DNA of 18,066 nt from CAZVAR01 sp964625225 (GCA_964625225.1 CAZVAR010000075.1:1-18066); one strand, 5' to 3'; positions 8,479 through 17,520 are shown, numbered from the stretch's first letter. Notes: a model not told the origin generated them from the letters alone. A program made the numbers and translations.

Positions 8479-9881
8479 CAGGCTGCCCTCTCCGCTTCCG
8501 CGGCGAGCGATCGGACCCCCGCCCGGAAGGCATCACCGCGAGCCTCGAAATCGGCCCATTGGTCGAAGGAGGCGCAGGCCGGCGACAGCAAGACCACGGC
8601 GCCCGGCCTGGCCTCCGCCTGGGCCATCGCGTGCGCCCGGGCGAGCGCCGTGTCGAGAGCGCCGCAAAGCGTCCAGGGCACCCGCCCGTCCAGCGTGCGG
8701 GCGAACGTCTCGGCAGCGGCACCGATCAGGAATGCGTGCCGCACCCGGCCGAGCAGCGGGGCGAGTGAGCCGATGCCACCGTCCTTGGCTAGACCGCCGG
8801 CGATCCAGTAGACCTCCCGCTCGTATGAGGCGAGGGCGCGGCCTGCGGAGTCCGCGTTGGTCGCCTTGGAATCGTTGACGTACCGGACCCCGCGGATCGT
8901 CGCGACCAGCTCCTGTCGGTGCGGCAGGCCGGGATAGGTGCGCAGGCCGGCGGCGATCTCCCCCGGCGTCAGCCCGGCCGCACGTGCGACGGCATAGGCC
9001 GCGGCCGCATTCTGCCAATTGTGGGCCCCCGGCAGGGTCGGAATCCCGCTCAGGTCGATGGCGTCGGTTCCGGCTCCGTCCGTATCGTCGCGGAGTCGAC
9101 CGCCGCAGGCCGATACGCCGTCCGGCGCGGATCGCGTTGCGGCGATCCGGACGACGCGTTGCACGCCGGCGGCGGAGAGGCCGGCGGCGATATGGGACGC
9201 ATAGGGGTCGTCGATCCCGACGACGGCGACGCCGTTGCCGCCCTGGCCTGCGAAGATCCGCCGCTTCGCGGCCGCGTAGGAGTGCAGTCCGCCGTGGCGC
9301 TCAAGATGGTCGGCGCTGATGTTCAGAAGAACCGCAAACTCGAACGCCACGGTCGGTACCAGCTCGAGCTGGTAGGACGACATCTCCAGCACGTAGAAAT
9401 CGCCGGCACCCAGGGGTTCGAGCGACAGCGCAGCCCGCCCGATATTGCCGCCGGCGACCGCCTTGCGGCCTGCTGTGGTCAGCAAATGGGTGATCAGCGC
9501 CGTCGTCGTCGACTTCCCGTTGGTGCCCGTGACGCCGATGAAGCGCGCCTGCGGGCAGGCGCGGTAGAGCAGCTCGACATCGCACAGGATCGGGCAGCCG
9601 GCGGCGCGCGCACGCAGTACGACCGGATGCGGACGCGGATGCTCGTGCGGGATGCCGGGGCTCAGCACCAGCATGGCGATCGAGGTCCAGTCGGTATCGG
9701 CGGGGGCCCGGACCGGCAGGCCGGCGGCGGCGGCCGCGTCGCGGCTCGTCGGGCTGTCGTCCCAGGCCAGAATCTCGGCGCCACCGTTAAGCAACGCACG
9801 GCCGGCCGCGAGCCCCGACCGCCCCAGGCCGAGGACTCCGACGCGCCGACCGCGATATGCGGACAAGTCGATCACCGTCAC
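8478..9881 (-). CDS. murD: UDP-N-acetylmuramoyl-L-alanine--D-glutamate ligase MurD
   Basis: Cytoplasmic Mur ligase of 467 residues that adds D-glutamate to UDP-MurNAc-L-Ala. The N-terminal domain has GVLGLGRSGLA (15-25). The P-loop TGTNGKST is at 118-125, Lys206 in SYAAAKRRIF is in the position of the carbamylated lysine, HNWQN is at 287-291, and the C-terminal NDSKATN (336-342) is the MurD signature for substrate and Mg2+ binding. A segment around residues 255-275 (GVSACGGRLRDDTDGAG) is loosely conserved linker. The start is GTG, overlapping the mraY stop in GTGA; no strong Shine-Dalgarno is seen, so it probably depends on termination-reinitiation. The stop overlaps the ftsW ATG by 1 bp. Confidence 0.97.
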   Translation of the reverse strand: MTVIDLSAYRGRRVGVLGLGRSGLAAGRALLNGGAEILAWDDSPTSRDAAAAAGLPVRAPADTDWTSIAMLVLSPGIPHEHPRPHPVVLRARAAGCPILCDVELLYRACPQARFIGVTGTNGKSTTTALITHLLTTAGRKAVAGGNIGRAALSLEPLGAGDFYVLEMSSYQLELVPTVAFEFAVLLNISADHLERHGGLHSYAAAKRRIFAGQGGNGVAVVGIDDPYASHIAAGLSAAGVQRVVRIAATRSAPDGVSACGGRLRDDTDGAGTDAIDLSGIPTLPGAHNWQNAAAAYAVARAAGLTPGEIAAGLRTYPGLPHRQELVATIRGVRYVNDSKATNADSAGRALASYEREVYWIAGGLAKDGGIGSLAPLLGRVRHAFLIGAAAETFARTLDGRVPWTLCGALDTALARAHAMAQAEARPGAVVLLSPACASFDQWADFEARGDAFRAGVRSLAAEAERAA

Positions 9882-10966
9882 CTCAGCTTCAGAGTGGAGA
9901 GGCCGATCAGCCCGAGCACCGCGGCGATGATCCAGAAGCGGATCACGATCGTCGGTTCGGCCCAGCCCTTCTTCTCGAAATGGTGGTGCAGCGGCGCCAT
10001 CCGGAAGACCCGTCTGCCGGTGAGCTTGAACGAGGCGACCTGCACGATCACCGATACGGTCTCGAGCACGAACAGCCCGCCGACGATGGCCAGCACCAGT
10101 TCGTGCTTGGTCACGACGCTGATGGCGCCGAGGGCGCCGCCGCAGGAGAGCGATCCGGTATCGCCCATGAACACCATGGCCGGTGGCGCATTGAACCAGA
10201 GGAAACCGAGGCCGGCACCGACCAGGGCGCCGCAGAACACCGCGAGCTCGCCCGTACCCGGGACGTATTGGATCTGGAGGTATTCGGCGTAACGGACATT
10301 GCCCACGAAGTAGGCGATCAGGCCGAAGCAGCCGGCGGCGATCAGCACCGGAACGATGGCGAGGCCGTCGAGACCGTCGGTCAGGTTCACCGCGTTGGAC
10401 GCGCCGGTCATCACGAGCATGGCGAACGGCAGGAAGAACCAGCCGAAATCGATCAGCACGTCCTTGACGAAGGGCAGGGCGAGGCTGGTTCCCAGCGGTT
10501 CGCGCATTACGGCCATGACGACCGCGGCGGCACCGGCGCTGATCCCGAGCTGGCCCAGCAGCTTCAGCCGGCCCGACAGGCCCTTAGGGTTCCGCTTCGT
10601 CAGCTTCAGATAGTCATCGGCGAAGCCGATCAGGCCGAAGCCGACGGTGACCAGCAGGACCACCCAGACATAGACGTTGCGGATGTCCGCCCACAGCAGC
10701 GTACTGAGCGTGAGGGCCAGAAGAATGAGGGTTCCGCCCATGGTGGGCGTGCCCTTCTTGCGGAGCAGGTGGTCGGGCGGCCCATCGATCCGGATCGGCT
10801 GGCCCTCGCCCTGACGCTCCTTGAGCCACGCAATGAGCGCGGGTCCCAGCACGAAACTGATGACGAGCGCGGTCAGCATGGCCCCGCCGGACCGGAAGGT
10901 CAGATACCGAAACAGGTTGAAGGCGATGAACTCGTCCGCGAGCGGCGTGAGGAGATTGTAGAGCAT
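9878..10966 (-). CDS. mraY: Phospho-N-acetylmuramoyl-pentapeptide transferase MraY
   Basis: Polytopic membrane enzyme of 362 residues that transfers phospho-MurNAc-pentapeptide to undecaprenyl phosphate, making lipid I. Visible family motifs are KKGTPTMGG (70-78), the aspartate pair Asp117/Asp118 in FADDYLKL, the nucleotide-binding NLTDGLDGL (194-202), MGDTGS (267-272), and the histidine motif PLHHHFEKKGW (325-335). About ten transmembrane segments are evident and the length is typical. The frame is open far upstream inside murF, but homology starts at MLYNLLTPLA. This ATG follows the murF stop after an 11-bp gap and has a GAGG 9 nt upstream. The stop overlaps the murD GTG by 4 bp. Confidence 0.98.
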   Translation of the reverse strand: MLYNLLTPLADEFIAFNLFRYLTFRSGGAMLTALVISFVLGPALIAWLKERQGEGQPIRIDGPPDHLLRKKGTPTMGGTLILLALTLSTLLWADIRNVYVWVVLLVTVGFGLIGFADDYLKLTKRNPKGLSGRLKLLGQLGISAGAAAVVMAVMREPLGTSLALPFVKDVLIDFGWFFLPFAMLVMTGASNAVNLTDGLDGLAIVPVLIAAGCFGLIAYFVGNVRYAEYLQIQYVPGTGELAVFCGALVGAGLGFLWFNAPPAMVFMGDTGSLSCGGALGAISVVTKHELVLAIVGGLFVLETVSVIVQVASFKLTGRRVFRMAPLHHHFEKKGWAEPTIVIRFWIIAAVLGLIGLSTLKLR

Positions 10967-10977
10967 GCGGCGGCGCC

Positions 10978-12408
10978 TCAGCCTTTCAGGTCGTATTCGT
11001 TGGAGGCGGGCGCCGTCTCGAGCGCGGTCAGGGCGGCGAGGACCCGTGACATCTGCATGCCGAGCGACCCCTTGACGAGCACGACGTCGCCGGGACGGAC
11101 GGCGGTGGCGACGATCGGCCCGAGTCTGGCGGTATCGGGGGCGTGCGCCCCTCGCAGGGACGGCGGCAGCGCGCCGAACAGCCGTTCCATGCACGGGCCG
11201 GCCGCATAGACGCCGTCGATGCCGCGGGCGACCAGTTCGTCCGCCAGCGCCGCGTGCTGGGCGGGCGCGTCGTCGCCCAGCTCCAACATGTCGCCGAGGA
11301 CCGCGATGCGGCGGCCTCCCGGACCGGGAGGAACCAATGCCAGCAAGTCGAGTGCGGCGCGGACCGCGGCCGGGCTTGAATTGTAGCTTTCGTCGATCAA
11401 TCGCACACTGCCGCCCGGAAGCTCCAACCGGCGCTGCCGACCCCGTCCCGCCGGCGCGTCCACGTCGGCCAGTGTTTGTGCCGCTGCGTCCAGATCGGCC
11501 CCGAGCGCCACGACCGCAGCCAACACGGCCACGCTGTTGACGAGCCAGTGAGCGCCCGGTGCACCGATGCGGTACCGGACCCGGCGCCCATCGATCGCGG
11601 CGACCACGTCGCTTCCCCCGGCGTCGACCGACGCATCGAGGACCCGCGCATCCGCGTCGGCCGCACGGCCGAAGGAGAGAATGCGGCCGACCCGGTGGTG
11701 CCGTGCCGCGGCTGCCAATCGCTCGAAGCGGGCGTCATCGCGATTCAGGACAGCCACACCGCCGGCTTCGATGCCCTCGAAGATCTCGGCCTTCGCGTCG
11801 GCGACGGCGTCGAGTGAGGGAAAGAACGCCATGTGTGCCGGGGCAATTACCGTGACCAGCGCAACGTGCGGCCGGACCAATCGCGACAGCGGCGCGATTT
11901 CGCCCGGATGGTTCATACCCAGTTCGAACGCCCCGTAGACCGCTTCGGGCGCCATGCGCGCGAGGCTCAGCGGAGCGCCCCAATGGTTGTTCAGATTGCC
12001 CTGACTGGCCGCGGTTGGCGCCTGCGCTTCGAGGACCCGCCGTAGCGCCTCCTTGGTTCCGGTCTTGCCGACGCTGCCCGTGACTGCCGCAATGCGGGCG
12101 CGGGAGCGGGCTCTTGCCGCCGCGCCCAGCGCATGCAGGGCCTTGAAGGTGTCGTCCACTTCGAGAAGCGGTGCGTTCCCGGGCAGCCTCTCGGGACGGC
12201 GATGGACGAGCGCGGCCGCCGCACCGGCGGCGAGCGCCGCGGCGACATGATCGTGACCGTCCGCATTCGGTCCGACCAGGGCGACGAACAGGTCGCCCGG
12301 CACCAGCGTGCGGCTGTCGATCGAGACGCCGGAAGCGCGCCAATCGACCGTCGCCCGACCGCCCGTGGCCGCCGCGGCATCGGACGCCGTCCAGAGGGGG
12401 GTGCTCAT
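10978..12408 (-). CDS. murF: UDP-MurNAc-tripeptide--D-alanyl-D-alanine ligase MurF
   Basis: Cytoplasmic Mur ligase of 476 residues that adds the D-Ala-D-Ala made by Ddl to UDP-MurNAc-tripeptide, giving the pentapeptide. The N-terminal domain contains SIDSRTLVPGDLFVA (29-43). The P-loop GSVGKTGTKE (111-120) is the variant I associate with alphaproteobacterial MurF. GNLNNHWGAP (137-146), ELGMNHPGEI (162-171) and the C-terminal DESYNSSP (339-346) are also recognisable; the last is a serine-rich version of the usual ESYNANP. The ATG overlaps the murE stop by 4 bp. Between its stop and mraY are 11 bp, one of only three gaps in the cluster. Confidence 0.97.
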   Translation of the reverse strand: MSTPLWTASDAAAATGGRATVDWRASGVSIDSRTLVPGDLFVALVGPNADGHDHVAAALAAGAAAALVHRRPERLPGNAPLLEVDDTFKALHALGAAARARSRARIAAVTGSVGKTGTKEALRRVLEAQAPTAASQGNLNNHWGAPLSLARMAPEAVYGAFELGMNHPGEIAPLSRLVRPHVALVTVIAPAHMAFFPSLDAVADAKAEIFEGIEAGGVAVLNRDDARFERLAAAARHHRVGRILSFGRAADADARVLDASVDAGGSDVVAAIDGRRVRYRIGAPGAHWLVNSVAVLAAVVALGADLDAAAQTLADVDAPAGRGRQRRLELPGGSVRLIDESYNSSPAAVRAALDLLALVPPGPGGRRIAVLGDMLELGDDAPAQHAALADELVARGIDGVYAAGPCMERLFGALPPSLRGAHAPDTARLGPIVATAVRPGDVVLVKGSLGMQMSRVLAALTALETAPASNEYDLKG

Positions 12409-13868
12409 GCGCCCTCCCGCCGCGCCGCGACACTGCGGACCGCCGAGCGCGCGATCTCGGCATCGTCAAACGGCAGCACCCGGTCCTTTACGATCTGGCC
12501 ACGCTCGTGTCCCTTGCCTGCGATCAGCAGGGTATCGTTCGGCCCGAGCTGCGCGACCGCCGCATGGATGGCCTGGGCACGATCGCCGATCTCCTGAGCA
12601 CCCGGGCACGCGGAGAGAATGGCCCAGCGGATCGCCGCCGGATTCTCGCTGCGAGGGTTGTCGTCGGTGACGATGATCGCATCGGCGAGCCGTGCGGCCA
12701 CCTCACCCATCAGAGGGCGCTTGCCGCGGTCGCGGTCGCCGCCGGCGCCGAACACGACAACGAGCCGCCCGTGCGTGTGCGGCCGCAGGGCGTCGAGCGC
12801 ATTGGCCAGCGCGTCGGGGGTGTGGGCGTAATCGACGAAGATCGGCGCGCCCGTCGGCGCGCGGGCGACCAGTTCCAGGCGACCGCGAACGCCGCGGAGC
12901 TGTTCGAGCGCGCCCAGCGCATCGGCTGCCTCGACGCCGGCAGCAACCGCGAGCCCGACGGCGGCCAACGCGTTGCTCGCCTGAAACGTGCCGACCAGCG
13001 GCAACCGGATCCGGTGCATCCGCCCGAACGCCTCGATGCCGAGCAGCTGGTCGTCGTCCTCGACCTGTACGGTGTCCAGCCTCAGCCATGTTCCGGCTCG
13101 GCCATAGGTCAGGATGCGATGGCGCCGTCGTCGGCCGGTCGCGATCACCAGCTCGGCAGCGTCGTCGTCGGCATTGACCAGCATAGAGCTGCCCGAGGGC
13201 AGCAGCTCGCCGAAGAGCCTCAGCTTGGCATCGAGATAATCCTTGATGCTGCCGTGGTAATCGAGGTGGTCGCGCGAAAAGCTGGTGAAGGCGGCGGCGC
13301 GCAGGGCGATGCCGTCCAGCCGATACTGAGCGAGGCCGTGGCTGGAGGCCTCGATCGCGAGATGATCGATGCCATTGGCGGCGAGGCGCGCAAGATTGCG
13401 ATGGAGCACGACCGGGTCGGGGGTAGTCAGGCCGAGAGACTTCTCGAAGTCCGGGCCGATGACGCCGAGGGTGCCGAGACTGGCTGCCGGAATGCCGACG
13501 GCCTGCCAGATTTGGCGCGTGAACTCCACTGTCGAGGTCTTGCCGTTGGTGCCGGTGACCGCGACCACCGTCCGCGGCTGCCGCTCGTAATATTCGGCTG
13601 CCATTTGCGCAAAGCGGCGCCGGGGGTTCTCGTCCTCGACGACCGTCACTTGCTCCGCGAGCGGTTCTGGCAGAGGCCCGGGTGACTTGAGGACGGCAAC
13701 CGCGCCGCGCTGGACGGCGTCCGCGATGAAGTCCTGGCCGTCCGCGTTCGTGCCGGGCAGCGCGGCGAACAGATACCCCGGTCGAACCAGCCGTGAATCG
13801 GCCGTGAGCCCCGCCAGATCGAGCGGGGCCTGAAATTGGCTGTTGCTGTCGGTCCGGATCGCGGTCAT
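12405..13868 (-). CDS. murE: UDP-MurNAc-L-Ala-D-Glu--2,6-diaminopimelate ligase MurE
   Basis: Cytoplasmic Mur ligase of 487 residues that adds the third amino acid of the stem peptide. The P-loop TGTNGKTST is at 105-113 and EASSHGLAQ at 173-181. Lys215 in YLDAKLRLF matches the carbamylated lysine. DNPR at 403-406 is the motif that distinguishes meso-diaminopimelate-adding enzymes from lysine-adding ones, so this organism should have a Gram-negative-type meso-DAP wall. The N-terminal LTADSRLVRPGYLFAAL (21-37) is the usual UDP-binding start. The ATG lies 4 bp beyond the ftsI stop and has only a weak upstream purine stretch. The frame is open upstream through ftsI, but that part is not homologous. 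The stop overlaps murF by 4 bp. Confidence 0.97.
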   Translation of the reverse strand: MTAIRTDSNSQFQAPLDLAGLTADSRLVRPGYLFAALPGTNADGQDFIADAVQRGAVAVLKSPGPLPEPLAEQVTVVEDENPRRRFAQMAAEYYERQPRTVVAVTGTNGKTSTVEFTRQIWQAVGIPAASLGTLGVIGPDFEKSLGLTTPDPVVLHRNLARLAANGIDHLAIEASSHGLAQYRLDGIALRAAAFTSFSRDHLDYHGSIKDYLDAKLRLFGELLPSGSSMLVNADDDAAELVIATGRRRRHRILTYGRAGTWLRLDTVQVEDDDQLLGIEAFGRMHRIRLPLVGTFQASNALAAVGLAVAAGVEAADALGALEQLRGVRGRLELVARAPTGAPIFVDYAHTPDALANALDALRPHTHGRLVVVFGAGGDRDRGKRPLMGEVAARLADAIIVTDDNPRSENPAAIRWAILSACPGAQEIGDRAQAIHAAVAQLGPNDTLLIAGKGHERGQIVKDRVLPFDDAEIARSAVRSVAARREGA

Positions 13869-13872
13869 GCGA

Positions 13873-15606
13873 TCACCGTTGAGTCGACGAGCGGAGACGT
13901 GCGCTCGCTTCCAGGAAACGGGCCTCGTGCATCGGGGGACCGTCATCGACCGGCGGCAGGCCCAGCAACGGACCGGCGCGCTGCACGATCTGACGGACGA
14001 TGGGGGCCGCCACCCAGCCGCCGGTGGCGTAGCCGAAGGTCTCTTTCCTGCCTTGCGGCTCATCAAGCATCGCGAACACGACATAGCGGGGATCGTCGAT
14101 TGGGAAGGCACCGACGAACGATGAAAGCAGTGCCTTCCGTCGGTATCCGCCGCCGCCGGTCTTCTCCGCGGTTCCCGTCTTGCCGCCGACGGGGTATGCT
14201 TCGCTGTCGGCGTTCTTGCCGGTCCCGCGCTCGACGACCTGCCGCATAAGCCACCGCATCTCGTCGGAGGTCCGTTGCGACAGCACGCGCTTGCCCGGCG
14301 GCACTGCACCGGCCGGGCGCTTCACCAGCGTTGCGGGATAGAGCATTCCGCCATTGACCAGCGCGGCGACGCCGCTGACGAGCTGCAACGGGCTGACCGA
14401 GAGCCCGTGCCCGAACGCGATGGTGATGGTGTTGACCTCGCGCCACGGCGACGGCACCAGCGGTGCCCCGATCTCGGGCAGCTCGATGGTGGGCGTGCGC
14501 AGCATGCCGATCCGCTCGAGGAACGCCTGCTGGCCTGCGGTGCCCACGTCGAGCGCCATCTTTGCCGACCCGATGTTGGACGAGTAGACCATGATCTCCG
14601 GGACGGACAACCACCGGCTCTTCGGCTTGTAGTCGGTAATCGTGAAGCGCGAGATCCGGATCGGGTGGCTCGCGTCGTAGCCGCCCTTGAGAGTGGTGAC
14701 ACCCGAGTCCAGTGCCATCGCCGCGGTGAAGAGCTTGAAGGTGGAGCCCATCTCGTACACGCCGAGCGTGTTTCGATTGAAGATGGCCTCATCGGTCGCG
14801 CTGCCGGGATTGTTCGGATCGAAGTCCGGCAGCGAGACCATTGCGAGCACTTGACCGTCGCGGGCATCGAGGACCATCCCGGCAGCCCCGGCCGCGGCGA
14901 ACCGCTGCATCGCGCGCTGCAGCTCGTCGCGGACGATGTGCTGCAGGCGCAGGTCGAGCGACAGCTGCAACGGCTCTTCCGACTGGTGCAGCAGGTCGTC
15001 GAAATACTTCTCGATGCCGGCCACCCCGACATTATCGACGTCGGTCAGTCCGACCACATGGGCGGCGAGCGGGCCGTGCGGATAGACCCGGCGCAGCTCG
15101 CGCTGGAAGTAAAGGCCGGGGATACCGGCACGGTTGACTTCGTAATGCTGCCGCGGCGTGAGATTACGGCGCAGCCAAATGAAGGCGCGGTCGAGCTTCA
15201 GCTTGGCGAGAACCTCGCGTTCGTCGAGCTCGGGAATGAGAGAGACCAGTCGGCGCGCGGCCTCCTCGGGGTCCAACACTTGACGCGGATTGGCATACAG
15301 CGAGGCGGTCGGCAGATTGCCGGCCAGCATCACGCCGTTCCGGTCCAGAATCTCGGCCCGAGGCAGGCCCCGCTCCACGGCGGTGCTTGCAACGGTCTCG
15401 TCGGCCGCGGCCCCGCGCAGCATGGCGATGTCGACCAGCCGCAGCGCGATCACGCCGAAGGCGATCGCGAACAGAGCACCGCCCAGGACCAGCCGGTCGC
15501 GGCTGAGCTCGACCGCTTGGCGCGGCCCGCCATCCGCCATGCGGTCCGGTCCGATCACGCCCGGAAGGGAGGCGTCGGGGGGGCGCCGGCGGAACAGTCG
15601 CCTCAT
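13873..15606 (-). CDS. ftsI: Septal peptidoglycan transpeptidase FtsI (PBP3)
   Basis: Class B penicillin-binding protein of 577 residues that cross-links septal peptidoglycan in the periplasm and partners with FtsW. It has a short basic cytoplasmic tail (1-36), one transmembrane helix at about 38-60, a PBP dimerisation region beginning near EILDRNGVMLA (85-95), and the transpeptidase domain. The active-site motifs are Ser288-x-x-Lys291 in EMGSTFKLF, SSN at 342-344, and KTG at 476-478 in VGGKTGTAEK. All are intact, so it should be catalytically active and a beta-lactam target. The ATG overlaps the ftsL stop in ATGA; the upstream extension of the open frame lies within ftsL and is a shadow. The stop is 4 bp before murE. 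Confidence 0.97.
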   Translation of the reverse strand: MRRLFRRRPPDASLPGVIGPDRMADGGPRQAVELSRDRLVLGGALFAIAFGVIALRLVDIAMLRGAAADETVASTAVERGLPRAEILDRNGVMLAGNLPTASLYANPRQVLDPEEAARRLVSLIPELDEREVLAKLKLDRAFIWLRRNLTPRQHYEVNRAGIPGLYFQRELRRVYPHGPLAAHVVGLTDVDNVGVAGIEKYFDDLLHQSEEPLQLSLDLRLQHIVRDELQRAMQRFAAAGAAGMVLDARDGQVLAMVSLPDFDPNNPGSATDEAIFNRNTLGVYEMGSTFKLFTAAMALDSGVTTLKGGYDASHPIRISRFTITDYKPKSRWLSVPEIMVYSSNIGSAKMALDVGTAGQQAFLERIGMLRTPTIELPEIGAPLVPSPWREVNTITIAFGHGLSVSPLQLVSGVAALVNGGMLYPATLVKRPAGAVPPGKRVLSQRTSDEMRWLMRQVVERGTGKNADSEAYPVGGKTGTAEKTGGGGYRRKALLSSFVGAFPIDDPRYVVFAMLDEPQGRKETFGYATGGWVAAPIVRQIVQRAGPLLGLPPVDDGPPMHEARFLEASARLRSSTQR

Positions 15607-15962
15607 GGAATCCGCTCTCCCGGCCGGAGCCGGCGTGCGACGAGGTTGATCGGGCCGGACGGTTCGATCTCCCGGTCCGGCTGCGGCCGCAGCGGCAGGT
15701 CCTCCAGCCGGACGATGCGGTCGGGCGTCAGCGGAGCCATGTTGAGATAGCGCGTGCCAAGTTGCTGCAGCCGTTGCGGCTGGTTCAGGTAGGCCCACTC
15801 CGCTTCGAGCACGGCGATGCTCTCGCGAGCATTGCGGATGGCATGCTGCAGCCGATCCAGCTCATGCTCCCGGAGCTGGGCCTGATGCGCCACCATAAAC
15901 ATGATTCCGGCGCCTGCTGCGGCGATCAACATGCAGAAGAGTGTGCCTTTGCGGACGATCAC
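15603..15962 (-). CDS. ftsL: Cell division protein FtsL
   Basis: Small bitopic divisome protein of 119 residues that, with FtsB and FtsQ, activates FtsW-FtsI. A basic N-terminus (RKG) leads into one transmembrane segment at about 7-25, followed by a periplasmic coiled coil (about 28-58) and the motif EWAYLNQPQRLQQLG (55-69), which is typical of alphaproteobacterial FtsL. A proline-rich tail of about 50 residues follows. The start is GTG, overlapping the rsmH stop in GTGA. The stop overlaps ftsI in ATGA. FtsL is weakly conserved, so the call rests on size, topology, the WAYLNQP motif and position between rsmH and ftsI. No ftsB-like gene occurs in the window. Confidence 0.93.
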   Translation of the reverse strand: MIVRKGTLFCMLIAAAGAGIMFMVAHQAQLREHELDRLQHAIRNARESIAVLEAEWAYLNQPQRLQQLGTRYLNMAPLTPDRIVRLEDLPLRPQPDREIEPSGPINLVARRLRPGERIP

Positions 15963-16963
15963 GGGCGGTCCTCCCGGATGTCGTTCGGCCAGGGCGGCGC
16001 CGCGGTCCGTTCGGCAGCGCGCAGCCGTGCCGAGCGCGCCCGCGGATTGCTAGCGACCTCCTCCTCGGTCGGTGTGATCGGCTGGCGAGACAGCAGCGTG
16101 AAGCTCGGTGCTGCGTCGCCCGCGCCGGTCGGCTCCGGAAGGTGTCGCGAACCGCGCGGCGCAGCGCCGCTCCGGGCGCGCAGGAATGCCTTGACGACGC
16201 GATCCTCGAGGGAGTGGAAGGCGACGACGGCGAGACGGCCGCCCGGGGCCAACAGGCGCTCCGCGGCGCGGAGACCGTTGTGCAGCTCCCCGAGCTCGTC
16301 ATTGACGTAGATCCGCAGCGCCTGGAACGTACGGGTCGCCGGGTCGATCCCGTCGTGGCTGGCGCCGACGGCACGACGGACGATCTCGGCCAGTTCGGCC
16401 GTGGTCTCGATCCGCTTGCGCGACCGCGCCGCGACGATGGCGCGCGCCACCCGCCGCGATCGCCGCTCCTCGCCGTAACGGTAGATGATATCGGCGAGCT
16501 CGCTTTCCGGCAGCGTGTTGACCAGCGTGGCGGCATCGGGGCCGGTGCGCTCCATCCGCATGTCGAGCGGCCCTTCGGCACGGAACGAGAAGCCGCGCTC
16601 GGCCCGGTCGAGTTGCATCGAGGAGACGCCGAGATCGAGGGCGACGCCGTCGACGCGGCTCACGCCCTCGGCGCCGAGGATCGCCTCCATGTCGCCGAAC
16701 CGTCCCTGCCGGAGCTGCAGGCGTCCCGCGTAGGCATCCTCGAGCACACGGCCGGCGGCGATCGCATCCGGATCGCGGTCGATGCCCCACACCCGGCACG
16801 GAGCGGCATCGAGCAGCGCGCGGCTGTACCCGCCGGCACCGAAGGTGCCGTCTACGAAGATGGCGCCGTCGCGGGGACGCAGAATCGCGACTACCTCATG
16901 CACCAGCACGGGGATGTGCGGCGCCGGGGCGGCTTCGGCGGACCGGGCGGACACGGTCGTCAT
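15959..16963 (-). CDS. rsmH: 16S rRNA (cytosine-1402 N4)-methyltransferase RsmH (MraW)
   Basis: SAM-dependent methyltransferase of 334 residues that adds the N4-methyl group at C1402 of 16S rRNA, in the ribosomal P site. HIPVLVHEVV (16-25) is the conserved N-terminus. DGTFGAGGYSRALL (38-51) is the SAM-binding motif I, ALDLGVSSMQLD (108-119) is motif IV-like, and RGFSF (123-127), GPLDMRM (131-137), RTFQALRIYVNDEL (211-224) and FHSLEDRVVK (249-258) are all present. The first ATG gives a short tail before the conserved block and overlaps the mraZ stop in ATGA. The Shine-Dalgarno is weak (GGGCGGG). The stop overlaps the ftsL GTG by 4 bp. Confidence 0.98.
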   Translation of the reverse strand: MTTVSARSAEAAPAPHIPVLVHEVVAILRPRDGAIFVDGTFGAGGYSRALLDAAPCRVWGIDRDPDAIAAGRVLEDAYAGRLQLRQGRFGDMEAILGAEGVSRVDGVALDLGVSSMQLDRAERGFSFRAEGPLDMRMERTGPDAATLVNTLPESELADIIYRYGEERRSRRVARAIVAARSRKRIETTAELAEIVRRAVGASHDGIDPATRTFQALRIYVNDELGELHNGLRAAERLLAPGGRLAVVAFHSLEDRVVKAFLRARSGAAPRGSRHLPEPTGAGDAAPSFTLLSRQPITPTEEEVASNPRARSARLRAAERTAAPPWPNDIREDRP

Positions 16964-17439
16964 CGCAACCCGCCCGGTGCGTCGGCCGGCGCGATCTTGA
17001 GCGTCGGGCGCTCGCGGCGTGCCCGCTCGAGGAGATCGCGCTTATAGGCTGCGAACCGTTCCGGCGCCCAGATCTGGAAGCGCTCGCCGGTGCCGGCGAA
17101 GGTGGCGCGATCGGTGATGCCGGCGTGCTCGATCAGTTCCTGCGGCAGGAGCACGCGACCCTCGCTGTCCCAGGGGAGCTGATGGGACGATGCGAAGATC
17201 AGAGCGGCGAGGTCGTCCTGCTGGTCCGAAAACAGGTCCAGCCTGCCCACACTCGAACTGAGCCGCTCCATATACGCCATTCCACATCCTTCTACTGCCC
17301 CGCCGTCCAGCCGCGGCGAGGGAAACGCGATGATCCCGGCGAAGCCCTGGCCGGCCAGCACGGCGCGGAACCCGGAGGGAACCGACACCCGGCCCTTCCG
17401 GTCCACCTTGTTCTCGAACGTGCCGAGAAACACCGTCAT
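16960..17439 (-). CDS. mraZ: Transcriptional regulator MraZ
   Basis: DNA-binding protein of 159 residues made of two SpoVT/AbrB-like repeats, first gene of the cluster. Each repeat has the DxxxR signature: DRKGR at 13-17 and DSEGR at 91-95, the latter followed by VLLPQELIEHAGI. In Escherichia coli MraZ binds TGGG direct repeats in its own promoter and represses the cluster as an oligomeric ring; a matching ladder of TGGG boxes lies 82 bp upstream here, so autoregulation is a reasonable inference. The ATG begins MTVFLGTFENKVDRKGR, the usual family start, with a GAGAGG about 10 nt upstream, a little distant. The stop overlaps rsmH by 4 bp. Confidence 0.97.
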   Translation of the reverse strand: MTVFLGTFENKVDRKGRVSVPSGFRAVLAGQGFAGIIAFPSPRLDGGAVEGCGMAYMERLSSSVGRLDLFSDQQDDLAALIFASSHQLPWDSEGRVLLPQELIEHAGITDRATFAGTGERFQIWAPERFAAYKRDLLERARRERPTLKIAPADAPGGLR

Positions 17440-17520
17440 GCAGGGTCGGCCTCTCCCCCCGGCTTCCCCGCCACCGACGCGGGCGGCCTTACCCCCTCCA
17501 GGCCACTTACCGCCCCGTCA

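Noticed and set aside
10967..10977. ftsB or another small gene hidden in the gaps of the cluster
   Set aside because: The gaps are only 4, 11 and 56 bp, too short for any gene; ftsB is presumably elsewhere, as is usual in alphaproteobacteria.
2076..16200. Many long plus-strand open frames (for example 4704-6191, 8919-10292, 9857-11209, 12171-13685, 14275-15750)
   Set aside because: Each lies opposite an unmistakable minus-strand gene, has arginine-, aspartate-, glycine- and histidine-rich low-complexity composition typical of antisense frames in GC-rich DNA, and shows no recognisable motif.
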